From Verrucomicrobiota bacterium (GTDB lineage Bacteria > Verrucomicrobiota > Verrucomicrobiia > Limisphaerales > JACRJZ01): a stretch of DNA of 62,670 bases. Position numbers and translations under genes: made by a program. The notes under the pieces were generated by a model, which was not told where the DNA came from, did not search any database, and saw only the letters and a list, made by a program, of their open reading frames with translations. The DNA is taken from the NCBI GenBank assembly GCA_016219875.1, contig JACRJZ010000100.1:1-62670 (forward strand), written 5' to 3'. The number at the start of each line of letters is the position of its first letter. Position 1 is the first letter of the stretch. This document shows positions 28,036 through 37,556 of the stretch, in pieces.

Positions 28036-29436
28036 ATGAAAATGCAGCCATCGCAAACTTCGTTGTCACCCGCGACCTTCACCATCAACCGCCGCCGTTT
28101 CCTCCAAACCGCCTCCGCGTCGCTCGCCCTGTCGGCCCTGGGCGCGTATGGGTTGGACCTCGTCAACCAGAAACCCAGACGCGTCGGCCTGATCGGCTGC
28201 GGCTGGTACGGGAAGAGCGACCTGTGGCGTCTTATCCAGGTCGCGCCCGTCGAGGTCGTCTCGCTCTGCGACCCGGACAAGAACATGCTGGCGGAGGCCG
28301 TGGAGATCGCCAGCCAGCGGCAGAAATCGAAGCAGAAGCCGCGCACCTACACCGACTACCGCGCGATGCTCAAGGAGAACGACCTTGACCTCGTGCTCAT
28401 CGGCTCGCCGGACCATTGGCACGCGCTGCATTGCGTGGCGGCAATTGAAGCCGGCGCCGACGTGTATTGTCAGAAACCCATCAGCGTCGATGTGCTGGAA
28501 GGCGAAGCCATGCTCGACGTGGCCCGAAAGCACAACCGCGTTGTCCAGATCGGCACCCAGCGCAAAAGCACGCCGCACTTGATCGACGCGAAGAAGCAGG
28601 TCGTCGAAGCCGGCTTGCTCGGCAAGATCGGGCACGTCGAGATGTGCTGCTACTTCCACATGCGCGCCAACGGCAATCCCCCGCTCCAGCCCGTGCCTGA
28701 CTTCCTCGACTACGAGTTGTGGACCGGCCCCGCGCCGTTGCGGCCCTACGACGGCCTGCCGCACAAGCGTTGGTGGCGCACCTTCACGGAATACGGCAAC
28801 GGCATCGTCGGCGACATGTGCGTCCACATGTTCGACACCGCGCGCTGGATGCTCGGGCTGGGTTGGCCCAAACGCATCACCTCGGCGGGCGGCATCTACG
28901 TGCAGAAGGAAGGAAAGTCGAACATCTCCGACACGCAGACGGCCACGTTCGAGTACGACCACTTCAACTGCGTCTGGCAGCATCGCACCTGGGGCGCGTC
29001 GCCCGACCCGGATTATCCGTGGGCGCTCTTCATCTACGGCGACAAAGGCACGCTCAAGGCCAGCACCATGCGCGCGGACTTCATCCCGCTGGACAAGAAG
29101 GCCAAGCCGATCCACTTCGACTGCTTCTACGAACGCGAAAAATATCCCGAGGACGTGACCGAAAAGGACATTGAGCTGAACGCCGCTCCGGCCACGCGCC
29201 GGCACATGCTGGACTTCCTGGCCGCCGTCGAAAAGCGCAGCCGCCCGGTGGCGGACATTGAGCAAGGCCACATCTCGACCGCCAGTTGCATCCTGGCCAA
29301 CGTGGCCATGGAACTCGGCCGCCCGCTGGTCTATGATCCGAAGCAGCGCGAGGTCGCCGGAGACGCGGCGGCGAACAAACTCCTGCGCCGGCCTTACCGC
29401 GCGCCGTGGCAGCGGCCTGAGCCGGTCGGGAGTTGA
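28036..29436 (+). CDS. Tat-exported Gfo/Idh/MocA family oxidoreductase
   Basis: 466 aa with a twin-arginine signal (INRRRFLQTASASLALSAL). Rossmann motif VGLIGCGWYGKSDL; substrate/catalytic region GSPDHWHALHCV and ADVYCQKPIS (the Lys of QKP replaces the usual EKP environment but keeps Lys). WWRTFTEYGNGIVGDMCVH is the family's C-terminal domain signature with His. Closest in style to exported dehydrogenases of Planctomycetes and Verrucomicrobia. Substrate unknown. Separated from the next oxidoreductase, on the opposite strand, by a 600-bp repeat-filled gap. Confidence 0.9.
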   Translation: MKMQPSQTSLSPATFTINRRRFLQTASASLALSALGAYGLDLVNQKPRRVGLIGCGWYGKSDLWRLIQVAPVEVVSLCDPDKNMLAEAVEIASQRQKSKQKPRTYTDYRAMLKENDLDLVLIGSPDHWHALHCVAAIEAGADVYCQKPISVDVLEGEAMLDVARKHNRVVQIGTQRKSTPHLIDAKKQVVEAGLLGKIGHVEMCCYFHMRANGNPPLQPVPDFLDYELWTGPAPLRPYDGLPHKRWWRTFTEYGNGIVGDMCVHMFDTARWMLGLGWPKRITSAGGIYVQKEGKSNISDTQTATFEYDHFNCVWQHRTWGASPDPDYPWALFIYGDKGTLKASTMRADFIPLDKKAKPIHFDCFYEREKYPEDVTEKDIELNAAPATRRHMLDFLAAVEKRSRPVADIEQGHISTASCILANVAMELGRPLVYDPKQREVAGDAAANKLLRRPYRAPWQRPEPVGS

Positions 29437-29621
29437 CCTGTTCCACTTCGGGCGGAACCGAACTCGCGAGCCAATTCAACCCCCAAACCGAAACTGGCCA
29501 CAGAGAACTCAGGGAAACGCAAAAAGGGACAACGCGTTTGCCCAAGCAGAGTCACATGAAGACGGGTTCGGCCCATAAGGTCTCAGTCTTGTCCGGCGAG
29601 CGTCGTAGCGCAGGCTTCCCA

Positions 29622-29790
29622 GCCTCAGACATCCTGAGCTATGGAACGCGCCTGGGCCGCCCGGTGAGGGCACCGGGCCTACAAGGCACGCCTTTCCTGT
29701 AGGCCGGGTCCCCTGACCCGGCGAGCTTCGACTCAACTCGTTTCCTGCTTCTCCATAGAACCGTGCGGACAGGTCAGGATCTCTGAGCCT
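29622..29790. repeat. ~165-bp MITE-like repeat with terminal inverted repeats
   Basis: It runs from CCTCAGACATCCTGAGC to GGTCAGGATCTCTGAGCC. The interior holds GGTGAGGGCACCGGGCC and GGGTCCCCTGACCCGG hairpins. A copy in the opposite orientation starts at 62514 and is cut by the end of the window. The surrounding 29437-30033 holds no gene. Confidence 0.75.
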
Positions 29791-29861
29791 GCGGGTTCTG
29801 CGGACTTTCCAGTCCGCAGCCCCCGCCGCTCGGCGAACTGGAAAGTTCGGCGAACCCGCAG
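29787..29861. repeat. Double-hairpin repeat, inverted partner at 57670
   Basis: CTGCGGACTTTCCAGTCCGC and the following CCGAACTTTCCAGTTCGG-type hairpin (here on this strand CGAACTGGAAAGTTCG) sit between CTGCGGGTT and AACCCGCAG ends. The same unit, reverse-oriented, is at 57670-57745. Confidence 0.65.
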
Positions 29862-30033
29862 ACAAGAACCTCAGCGCCACGGCGACAGTGCCAAGTTGCG
29901 CCCACAGAATCCCCCGGCGCGCGGCAGTCTTAGCCGCAGCGATATGGAGAGCAAGGCGGGGCTGAGAAAGTCGAGGGCCGTGACACTGGTTCAGGTTGCT
30001 GCGGCTGAGACAGCCGCGCGCCGGCGCTTCGCC

Positions 30034-31383
30034 TCAAAGCCTCCAGCCTGTCCGGTACTCGCGATGGAGAAGCCGGTCGGCGCGCTCGTTGTTCAGGATG
30101 CGGCCGCTGATCGTATCGTAGTCCACCGGCCCTTCGACGAGTGTGGCCAGGTTGGCGAGTTGCATGAGTTCGGTGAGCGGGCCGCCCATTTCGAAAGGCG
30201 AAAACGTCCGGCCCTTGCCCTGACAGGACAACACCCATTCGCGCTGGTGGCTGTCGGTGCGCGGCAGCGTCTCCGGCGGGCCGCCCTTGAAGTCGCCGAA
30301 CTGGCTTTCCGGCAGGAGCACGAAGCGCGTGTTCCAGGGGCACTCGGAGTGCAGGGTGCCTTTGGCGCCGACGAGCAAATCGCCCCACTTGGTCAGCGCG
30401 GAGCCGAGCATCAAGTCCTCGGACGGCTTCTCCTTTGCGTAGATCGTCAGCTTGACGGGCGGCAGTTCACCTCGCGCGGGCAGGGCCAGCACCGCGGTCA
30501 TTGAGCGCGGGTAGCCTTCCTCGTCCACTTCGGAGGGTTTGGCCTCGACGCGCACCACAAGCCTTCGCGGCTTCTTGCCATCAGGGAAATTCCACAACTG
30601 CTCCAGCCGCAGCGCGCGGAACATCAGGTTGCCGGTGTGGCAGCCGAAGTCGCCCACGATGCCGCTGCCGAACGCGCGCCAGCCGCGCCAACTCCCCGGC
30701 AGGTAGCACGGGTGAAACGGTCGCTCCGGTGCCGGTCCCAGCCAGAGGCCCCAATTCAGCGACTCCGGCACGGGCGGGGTTTCCTTCGGACGCTGCATCG
30801 GCCCGTTGCCGCCGTCGAACCACACATGGGCTTCGCGGACCTCGCCGATGACGCCGCCCCAAACCAGTTCCACCGCACGCCGCAGCCGGCCCGAGGCCGA
30901 GCCTTGGTTGCCCATTTGCGTCACCACTTTCGTCTTCAGCGCCGTCTCACGCATGACGCGCGCTTCCTGCACAGTGCGCGTGAGGGGCTTCTCACAATAG
31001 ACGTGCTTGCCGCGCTTCATCGCCGCCACGGCCGCCACGGCATGGGTGTGGTCCGGCGTGGCCACGACCACGGCATCGATCTCCTTGTCCATCTCGTCGA
31101 GCATTCGCCGGAAATCCTGGTAGGTCTTGGCCTGCGGATACTTCTTGAACGTGTCCGCGGCGTGCCGTTGGTCCACGTCGCACAGCGCCACGATGTTCGC
31201 TCCCGCGCCGGCGACGTTATCCAAGTCGCTCCGACCCTGACCGCCGACGCCGATGCCGGCCACGTTGAGCTTGCTGTTGGCGGCGGCGGCGAAGGCCAGC
31301 CGGCTGTTTGAGAGAATCAGGAGTCCGGCACCACTCAGCGCCGAGTTCCGCAAGAAGCTGCGTCGGGTGAACTGATTTTTCAT
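30034..31383 (-). CDS. Tat-exported Gfo/Idh/MocA family oxidoreductase
   Basis: 449 aa, twin-arginine leader (TRRSFLRNSALSGAGLLI). GIGVGGQGRSDLDNV is the dinucleotide site; VATPDHTHAVAAVAAM and GKHVYCEKPLTRT carry the catalytic Lys. GNQGSASGRLRRAVELV and GVIGEVREAHVWFDGG match the same subfamily as the protein at 754-2247. The overall length and C-terminal NLATLVEGPVDYD are typical. Third such enzyme in the window, so an expanded exported-dehydrogenase repertoire is likely. Substrate unknown. Confidence 0.9.
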   Translation of the reverse strand: MKNQFTRRSFLRNSALSGAGLLILSNSRLAFAAAANSKLNVAGIGVGGQGRSDLDNVAGAGANIVALCDVDQRHAADTFKKYPQAKTYQDFRRMLDEMDKEIDAVVVATPDHTHAVAAVAAMKRGKHVYCEKPLTRTVQEARVMRETALKTKVVTQMGNQGSASGRLRRAVELVWGGVIGEVREAHVWFDGGNGPMQRPKETPPVPESLNWGLWLGPAPERPFHPCYLPGSWRGWRAFGSGIVGDFGCHTGNLMFRALRLEQLWNFPDGKKPRRLVVRVEAKPSEVDEEGYPRSMTAVLALPARGELPPVKLTIYAKEKPSEDLMLGSALTKWGDLLVGAKGTLHSECPWNTRFVLLPESQFGDFKGGPPETLPRTDSHQREWVLSCQGKGRTFSPFEMGGPLTELMQLANLATLVEGPVDYDTISGRILNNERADRLLHREYRTGWRL

Positions 31384-31657
31384 GCGATGTCTGTCGATTG
31401 ATGTCCGATTCGGCGACGCGGCGAGGGCACGCGGGACCATCGCGTTGCCACAATTCCGCCGCGGGTGCCTGAGTGGCGACATCGTGGTGCTCCGGCGCCA
31501 AAAGTCCAGCGTCCAGTTTGAATACTCGCTTCGGCTTGGCCATCGCGGCTCCGAAGCGCGTCTCGCCGCCGGATTGACTTTACCCGGTTCGCTCACCAGA
31601 CTGCGCCCGTGAGCCAGAACAACAAGCCTCTCCGCTCTTTACCTGGAGTGGCGGAAC

Positions 31658-32506
31658 TTGGTCCGAATGGGTCAATACGCCGAGGCGATCCAGGTCGCAG
31701 AAGCCATGCGGTCGTGCGTCCCGCCTGAACAGGAGTGCTACGTCCAGGAGTGCTACGTCCAGTGCAAGGCGATCGCGACGCGGAATCTCGCCGAGCTGAC
31801 TGCGAGCGAAGCCAGGTTTGACGCAGCCACTAAGGAGCAGCCGCGATCCGAACAGCCGTGGCTTGGTCGGGGCGAAACGTTCCTGGAACTGGACTTGTAC
31901 GACCAAGCTCTGGCCTGCTTCGAGCATGCTGCGGGACTGAATCCAGAATCCGCGCGCGCGTGGTGTGGTCTGGCTCTGGCGAAGTCAGAGGGCGAGGAGC
32001 GGAACGAACCTGAGACGGTGCTGGCCTGCTTTGATCGCGCTCTTGAGCTGGATCCTGCGTTCGAAGCAGCGTGGTTCTACAAGGGCCTTTACCTGGGACG
32101 CCGCAGCCGCCCGGAAGAATCGCTCCTTTGTTTTGACCACATCTTGACGCGCCTCCAGCCTGAAAACCGATGGGCCTGGCAGGCCAAAGGGATGGCGCTG
32201 GTGGAGTTGTGGCGGAGTGACGAGGCCTTGGGGTGTTATGTCCACGCGCTGAGACTGGAGGCGGAGAGTGAGTTGGCTTGGTCTTGTCACGCCGTGCAGT
32301 TGCTGGCCGAGAACCGGCTGAACGAGGCCATTCAAGTCTGGGATCATTTGCTCGCGACCGACGGCCAGCGCTCGGACTTGTGGTACGCCAAGGGGCTGGC
32401 CTGGGAGTATCAAAGCCGGTGGACCGAGGCGCATTCCTGCTACACGGAAGCCGCGCGGCTGGGCAACGAGAGAGCCGCGCATCGTCTGGCCGCGCTGCCT
32501 CACTGA
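31658..32506 (+). CDS. Tetratricopeptide repeat protein
   Basis: 282 aa, at least six TPR units (for example AWCGLALAKSEG, AWFYKGLYLGRRSRPEESL, AWQAKGMALVELWRSDEAL, LWYAKGLAWEYQSRWTEA). No signal peptide seen. The frame is open from 31613; TTG 31658 or ATG 31667 are plausible starts. A 15-bp tandem duplication near 31731-31761 repeats the residues QECYV. TPR proteins are scaffolds; partner unknown. Confidence 0.78.
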   Translation: MVRMGQYAEAIQVAEAMRSCVPPEQECYVQECYVQCKAIATRNLAELTASEARFDAATKEQPRSEQPWLGRGETFLELDLYDQALACFEHAAGLNPESARAWCGLALAKSEGEERNEPETVLACFDRALELDPAFEAAWFYKGLYLGRRSRPEESLLCFDHILTRLQPENRWAWQAKGMALVELWRSDEALGCYVHALRLEAESELAWSCHAVQLLAENRLNEAIQVWDHLLATDGQRSDLWYAKGLAWEYQSRWTEAHSCYTEAARLGNERAAHRLAALPH

Positions 32507-32564
32507 GCCTGGGGTCCGCAGCCGCCAGATGAATAACCCCTGGCGTCCAGCCATCAGAATTCGT

Positions 32565-34157
32565 ATGCAACATCGCGGCGCGTTGATATCAACTGTGTTC
32601 CTGGTCGGCTTGGCTTGTTCCGTCCCTGCTCAACCTGCATCGCAGCCCGCCGTCACTGCGGACTTGCGCGAACTGGCCAGAAAGAGTCTCGAGACTCATC
32701 GCTTCTCAACTCTCTTCACGGCCCAAGACGTTCGGCGATACTTGTCCACCGAGACGGGCCTGGACGCCGCTATCGACTGGTGCGGCAAGACGGCAGTGAC
32801 GAAGGTCTATGTCGAAGTGTTCCGCGACGGCTATCAGGCCGAACGGGCCGCGCTGCTTCACGCGAAGGAGCGGTTTCTCAAGGCTGGCTTTGAGGTTTCC
32901 GGCTGCGTCACCCCCACCAAGGTCGGCAAGTCGTCCACGGGCTGGAAGGACACGATCTCCTGCTACACCGACCGGCCGACCCAGCAGAAGCTGCGGGGCA
33001 TCTTCGAGTACGCGGCGGGCTTGTTCGATGAAACCATGATCGACGACTTCTGGTTCACCGACTGCGCGTGCCCGGAATGCGAGGCGGCCCGCAAGGCGCA
33101 GACAGTGTCGGTTGGCGAAAAGACGTTCCCCGTCGCCGGCACGGCTTGGGCGGACTATCGCTGTGAATTGATGGTGCAATTGTCGCGCGAGTGCGTTTTG
33201 GCAGCCGCCAAGCGCGTCAACCCCAAGGCCACTTTCATCATCAAGTATCCGCAGTGGTACGACAATTTCCACGAGCGCGGCTACGAGGTGGTGCGTGAGA
33301 CGGCGGACTTCGACCGCATCTGGGTGGGCACGGAGACCCGCGACTACGGCGACCGTCGCTGGGGCGGCACGGTCCAGTACGAGGCTTACTTCATCATGCG
33401 CTGGCTCGGCGGCATCGGCGGCGCGAAGTGCGGCGGTGGTTGGTATGACTGGCTCGGCACGACTGAGCGCACCTACATCGAGCAAGCGCGGCAAACCATC
33501 CTCGGCGGCGCACGGGAATCGTTTCTGTTCTGCTACGGCGGTCTGCAAGGCACCACCGGGCCAAAGAACATCGAGGCATTGCGCACGAACATCCCGGAAC
33601 TGTTCGCGGTCGCCAAAGAAGTCGGGCAACGCGAGATCGTGGGCGTGGCCGCATACAAGCCGGCCAACAGCCCGCCGGAAGAGGAGAAACGCGTGTTTGA
33701 TTTCGTGGGCATGATGGGGTTGCCGCTGGCGCCATGCCACGAGTTTCCGACGAATGCGCCCGCCGCGTTCTTCTCGGTCCACGCGCTGAAGGACGCGCAA
33801 TTTGCCGCCAAGCTTTCCGCCTTTCTCAAAGCCGGCAAGCCGGTGCTGCTGACCGATGGCTTGGCGCGGCGGCTGACGAACCAAGTGAATCTCGCCGTGC
33901 CCAACGTTCACCTTCTCCCGGTGAAGAACTCGCCCAAGTCGCTGCTGGATTTGCCGCAGAACCAAGTGGAGGAGTTGCGCGCGCTGCTGCTGCGCCCGCT
34001 CAAGGCGACCTTCCGCGCGCCCATGCGGGTGGCGCTGTATTTGTTCCGTGACGGGAGTTGGATCGCAGAGAATTTCAACGATGAGCCGGTCAACGTGGAG
34101 TGGAACGGGACAGCGCAGACGATCGCGGCGCGCGGATGGATTTGTCAGTGGAAGTAG
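32565..34157 (+). CDS. Putative secreted TIM-barrel hydrolase-like protein
   Basis: 530 aa from ATG 32565 (a further ATG lies at 32529), leader GALISTVFLVGLACSVPAQP. I do not recognise a named family. The pattern DWCGKTAVTKVYVEVFRDGY, FDETMIDDFWFTDCACPEC, KATFIIKYPQWYDNF and DRIWVGTETRDYGDR looks like strands of a glycosidase-type TIM barrel with acidic ends. The C-terminal ~90 residues look like a beta-sandwich (MRVALYLFRDGSWIAENFND). It may hydrolyse a glycan; treat as inference. Confidence 0.5.
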   Translation: MQHRGALISTVFLVGLACSVPAQPASQPAVTADLRELARKSLETHRFSTLFTAQDVRRYLSTETGLDAAIDWCGKTAVTKVYVEVFRDGYQAERAALLHAKERFLKAGFEVSGCVTPTKVGKSSTGWKDTISCYTDRPTQQKLRGIFEYAAGLFDETMIDDFWFTDCACPECEAARKAQTVSVGEKTFPVAGTAWADYRCELMVQLSRECVLAAAKRVNPKATFIIKYPQWYDNFHERGYEVVRETADFDRIWVGTETRDYGDRRWGGTVQYEAYFIMRWLGGIGGAKCGGGWYDWLGTTERTYIEQARQTILGGARESFLFCYGGLQGTTGPKNIEALRTNIPELFAVAKEVGQREIVGVAAYKPANSPPEEEKRVFDFVGMMGLPLAPCHEFPTNAPAAFFSVHALKDAQFAAKLSAFLKAGKPVLLTDGLARRLTNQVNLAVPNVHLLPVKNSPKSLLDLPQNQVEELRALLLRPLKATFRAPMRVALYLFRDGSWIAENFNDEPVNVEWNGTAQTIAARGWICQWK

Positions 34158-34169
34158 GCAGCCCCGGCG

Positions 34170-35558
34170 TCACTTGAGCTTGTCCGCCTTCAAGTCCATG
34201 CCGCCGTAATGGAGGACGAACCCCGTCACTTCTCCCTGGGCGTTTTTGACGAAGCTCAGCGGGGACTCGACCAGTTTGAAGAAGAAATCGGTTTCGGAGC
34301 TGGGGTAGATGTTGATCCCAGCCCAGCGAAGCTGATCGCCTTCACGCTTGACGGTGTAAACCTCCGACGACCACCGCGCCTTGTAGCGCCCAAGGTATCC
34401 ATCGCAGAGGCGGGGATCGATCTGAACGGCGGTGGGCTTCCTCGGGCCTTCGTCCGAGAACTTGGTGTAGCGCAGATCGAAGCCGTGCTCGCCAATCAGC
34501 AGGCCGTTCACCTTTCCCTCCTGATCTCGGGGAAAGGAGAACCGCATGTTCCGGCCGTGGAAATGGGCGGGCGATTCCGGGAAAATCCGCCACCACCCCT
34601 TCTTCGCCACGTCGGCGATCGCGAGTCCGCTTTCCACGGCGAACTGGTCGCCGTCGCGGCCAATCGTGAGGACATGGCCGTTGGCATCCCGGTAGCGCCC
34701 GACATAGTTGTCGGCGATCTGGGCCTCCAGCTTCACGGTGGCAGGCTGTCGCACCGGCGGGAGGAAAAAGAGCGTGCCGCGCATTCCTTGCGCGTCGGGC
34801 AGCGCCGTCAACGTCCAACCGACGTTGCCGAACGCGCCCTCGCTGAACGCAAGCTGGTCGCTGTTGGTTGCGAAGACGAACTTGGCCCAAGCCGAATCCG
34901 GCGCCGCCCCCTTGAAGCAGTACTTGTAGAAGCACGAATAGGAGCGGTTGGACTCCACCGCGCAGAGTGGGACTCCCAGCAAGCGGGTCACTTGGTCGCG
35001 GACGACGGGTTCAAACTTCTCCTGGGGGCCACCGCCCCACGTGAAGGCGAGCGCATCGGTCTTCTGGTCCACGTCGGCCGCGTTGAACCGGAGCGGAAGC
35101 CCGCCGCCCTTGCGATCGATGCGGGCGCGGCCCAGCGAGCGAAGGAAACCCAGGATCATCGGTTTGGGCAGGACCTGCAGAAACCGATCGGGGAAGCGGA
35201 ACGCGGTGATCTTCGAGTTCTCCAGGAGCACCTCGAAGGTCAGGTCGAAGTTGCCCGCTTCGGCATTGGTGGACGGCAGCAGCTTCTCGTAGGTCCAGAA
35301 CCAGGTCTGCCGATTCTGGTTGGTGGTGCGCGAGGTGGGTTTGTCTCCGGAGATCGCAAACAGGTCCTCGCCGTACAAAACCGGTTTGAGGAACTGGAGC
35401 GTGAAGCCGTTCCGTTCGTCCACGCGAGTTGTGCGGTCCAGATCGGCGAGTTGATTCTTGAAGGACAGCAGACGCAGCCAGACGCAGCCGCTGGCTACAC
35501 CGGCCAGCCCGACAAGCAACAAGAGAAGCGCCAGACGTTTCAGCTTCATTCTGCTCAT
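34170..35558 (-). CDS. Lipoprotein with repeated beta domain, function unknown
   Basis: 462 aa; leader LALLLLLVGLAGVASGC with a lipobox. The N-terminal ~270 residues are unfamiliar. The C-terminal half has two copies of the beta domain also found at the end of the serine hydrolase at 11773-14253 (NYVGRYRDANGHVLTIGRDG and GYLGRYKARWSSEVYTVKRE). It is 15 bp downstream of the ceramidase-like gene on the same strand, so probably an operon. Surface or periplasmic; role unknown. Confidence 0.6.
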   Translation of the reverse strand: MSRMKLKRLALLLLLVGLAGVASGCVWLRLLSFKNQLADLDRTTRVDERNGFTLQFLKPVLYGEDLFAISGDKPTSRTTNQNRQTWFWTYEKLLPSTNAEAGNFDLTFEVLLENSKITAFRFPDRFLQVLPKPMILGFLRSLGRARIDRKGGGLPLRFNAADVDQKTDALAFTWGGGPQEKFEPVVRDQVTRLLGVPLCAVESNRSYSCFYKYCFKGAAPDSAWAKFVFATNSDQLAFSEGAFGNVGWTLTALPDAQGMRGTLFFLPPVRQPATVKLEAQIADNYVGRYRDANGHVLTIGRDGDQFAVESGLAIADVAKKGWWRIFPESPAHFHGRNMRFSFPRDQEGKVNGLLIGEHGFDLRYTKFSDEGPRKPTAVQIDPRLCDGYLGRYKARWSSEVYTVKREGDQLRWAGINIYPSSETDFFFKLVESPLSFVKNAQGEVTGFVLHYGGMDLKADKLK

Positions 35559-35573
35559 TGCGAACCGCGGCGG

Positions 35574-36917
35574 TTACCGCTCCGCCCCCGCTTCCTTCAT
35601 GGCTGCATGGACGGCGCGAAAGACATTCTCCTCCACGCTCTCCGCAAACGGCCCCGGCTGGGCGTAGTAGATCATGCTGATGTCCGGCTCGTAGCCGCCT
35701 TCGCGCAAGACGCGCAGCGACGGAATGTAGCAGGCGACCTCGTTGCAGTAGCCGGCCACGGCCAGGTTCTCGCGCGGGTACTCGCGCTTGGCCCGCAGCG
35801 CGAGATCGACCACCGCTTCGCCGCCCAGGGCGAGGATGGTGAAGTCGTCGCGCAGCCGGATCGCCTGCACGGGATAGGACAGGTTGCGGATGGGCCGGCC
35901 TTTGTCGTAGTCCTCCAGCATGAACTGAGCGCGACGCTGACGGAACTTGTCGTTGCTTTGAAGTTCCTTCTCGAAGGTTTCGCGCGTGTGCGCGGCGAAG
36001 TCCAGTTGGGCGCGCTGAAACGACGTGCGAATGGGCGGGCGGACGGGCTTCAGCTTCTCGCCGAGTGCGCCCTCCACCGCGCGCGCCAGAGCTTGGCCGT
36101 GTTGCTCGACGTTCTCGTACTTGCCGCGCGGACTCGGATTCTGGTCGCCCCCGCAAAGGATGAGGAACAGGGCGGTCGCGCCAGGATGCGCCTTTTCGAG
36201 TTCGCGCTGGGCACAGCCGGCGTAATCGCCGTCCACTTGGTAGAAGTCGCCGCCGAGGGTGGTGTTGTGGCAGGCGTAACCGAAGAGCACGGCACGCAGA
36301 GAGCCGTCGGGCGCGGCAACCTTGAGCACCGGCACGTCGTGATCCACCGGCCCGCCTGGGTTCAAGCCGAGGCGGACGCCGTTGGTCGTCGGCTGGCGGC
36401 GGTTGATGGCAAACCCCGCGGTGGCGTGGCCGCAGGAAAGTTGCGCCGGCGCCAGGTTGCTCAGCGAAGCGGAAACCAGCGCCGCCAGGTCATCGGCGAG
36501 CTTGCGGGCGTATTGGGCGGCGCGCTCCGTCTCGGCGGCGTCGAAGGCAAACATCACGCGCAAGTTCGGCCAGATCACGGGCCCGGAGTGGGTGTGGGAG
36601 GAGTTCAGCAGGAGCTGCGAGCGTTGGAGGCCGTGCCGCTGCTGCACGCGTTCGGCCACCACGTCGGAAACTTCGCGCGGCAAGCCGATGAGATCAGTGG
36701 TGACGATCACGGCGCGCCCGCCGCGGTCGTCTTCCAAGGCCAGGGCCTTGGCCCAAAGCTCGGAGCGAACGGTGGGCGCGGGATTGGTGCGCGCAGCGTA
36801 GCCGGTGAGCCAGAACGGCAGCGGGGGCGTGATCTTGACGCGGGCGACGCCGGCTTTGAAGTCCGCAGCCCACAGCGGGCCACACAGGAGGAGGCAAAGA
36901 GAAAGAATTGCTTTCAT
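35574..36917 (-). CDS. Neutral/alkaline non-lysosomal ceramidase-like protein
   Basis: 447 aa, Sec leader MKAILSLCLLLCGPLWAADF. The N-terminal domain of neutral ceramidases is recognisable: FKAGVARVKITPPLPFWLTG, ALALEDDRGGRAVIVTTDLI and the zinc motif SSHTHSGP (His108, His110); FGYACHNTTLGG and YCNEVACYIPS are further hallmarks. Family enzymes cleave N-acyl linkages in ceramide, but in Verrucomicrobia these shorter proteins likely act on other amides. It leads a probable two-gene operon with the lipoprotein downstream. Confidence 0.85.
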   Translation of the reverse strand: MKAILSLCLLLCGPLWAADFKAGVARVKITPPLPFWLTGYAARTNPAPTVRSELWAKALALEDDRGGRAVIVTTDLIGLPREVSDVVAERVQQRHGLQRSQLLLNSSHTHSGPVIWPNLRVMFAFDAAETERAAQYARKLADDLAALVSASLSNLAPAQLSCGHATAGFAINRRQPTTNGVRLGLNPGGPVDHDVPVLKVAAPDGSLRAVLFGYACHNTTLGGDFYQVDGDYAGCAQRELEKAHPGATALFLILCGGDQNPSPRGKYENVEQHGQALARAVEGALGEKLKPVRPPIRTSFQRAQLDFAAHTRETFEKELQSNDKFRQRRAQFMLEDYDKGRPIRNLSYPVQAIRLRDDFTILALGGEAVVDLALRAKREYPRENLAVAGYCNEVACYIPSLRVLREGGYEPDISMIYYAQPGPFAESVEENVFRAVHAAMKEAGAER

Positions 36918-36965
36918 GGAGTCTTGATGGGTGTCTGGTTGAGTTGTCGAGCCGCGACCGGTTCA

Positions 36966-37130
36966 TCCCGAAATCCGAAACAAATCCGAAGGACCAAAAT
37001 CCGAATGTTCAAAACGGCCCTGACGCGTGACCGCGCCGCGCCGTTTTGGATTTCGGTCATTCGAGAATTCGGATTTGTTTCGGATTTCGGATTTCGAGAT
37101 TCGGATTTTGGATTTCAGGTTCATGTGCCT
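36966..37130. repeat. AATCCGAAATC-type inverted repeat
   Basis: Left arm CCCGAAATCCGAAACAAATC near 36968, right arm GATTTGTTTCGGATTTCGGA near 37072 onward, with extra GATTTCGAGATTCGG-type units. Known as dispersed filler in such genomes. It overlaps the end of the Cys-rich reading frame at 37057-37380. Confidence 0.65.
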
Positions 37131-37380
37131 TGCGCCCATGCACTCGTTCGTACGCGCGGCAGAACGGACATACGCCGCCTTCGACTCTTCGCACGAGCCA
37201 ATATGCCGAGCCAGCCTGCTTCCGCCGCGCCGTCCGGCACACCGGACAAAGCGCGCACACTTGGGCCAGCGCCCGGTCCAGGCTGGAAATGGTGGTCGCG
37301 TTCACGAGGTCAGGCGTTGGCCAACTCCGCCGGGTGAGCACGGTTCTTGCGAACAACAGCCACCGTGGTTTCCCGAACAT
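37057..37380 (-). CDS. Small double-CxxC protein with repeat-derived C-terminus
   Basis: 107 aa. The core carries two zinc-knuckle-like pairs, CPVCRTARRKQAG and CPFCRAYERVHGRKAHEP. This arrangement looks like a small conserved protein of Verrucomicrobia, function unknown to me. The last ~20 residues (EIQNPNLEIRNPKQIRILE) are encoded by the AATCCGAA repeat, so the true stop was probably lost when the repeat arrived. Start uncertain. Confidence 0.5.
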   Translation of the reverse strand: MFGKPRWLLFARTVLTRRSWPTPDLVNATTISSLDRALAQVCALCPVCRTARRKQAGSAYWLVRRVEGGVCPFCRAYERVHGRKAHEPEIQNPNLEIRNPKQIRILE

Positions 37381-37394
37381 GGCAACGGTTCATA

Positions 37395-37526
37395 CTAATG
37401 GCTGCTGGCGATCTGGTGATGTTGCATGTGGCCGAATTCGTGGACCAGCGCATAGCGCCGGCAACGAACGGAGTCAAACCCTTTGTTCAGCCGGAAAGGC
37501 GCCAGGAAAATCTTGAATCGCGAGCC
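37395..37526 (-). pseudogene. Fragment resembling a zinc metallopeptidase (YgjP/SprT-like)
   Basis: 43 residues with SRFKIFLAPFRLNKGFDS and YALVHEFGHMQHHQIAS; HEFGH is a zinc peptidase motif and the spacing resembles DUF45/YgjP proteins. No start or upstream domain is present. A remnant at best; chance similarity cannot be excluded. Confidence 0.35.
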
Positions 37527-37556
37527 GGCCCCGGACACACTCCGCCAGCAATCCCA

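Noticed and set aside
34209..37337. Very long plus-strand open frame (1042 codons)
   Set aside because: It is the antisense of the lipoprotein and ceramidase-like genes; GC-rich third positions keep the complementary frame open. No family signature.
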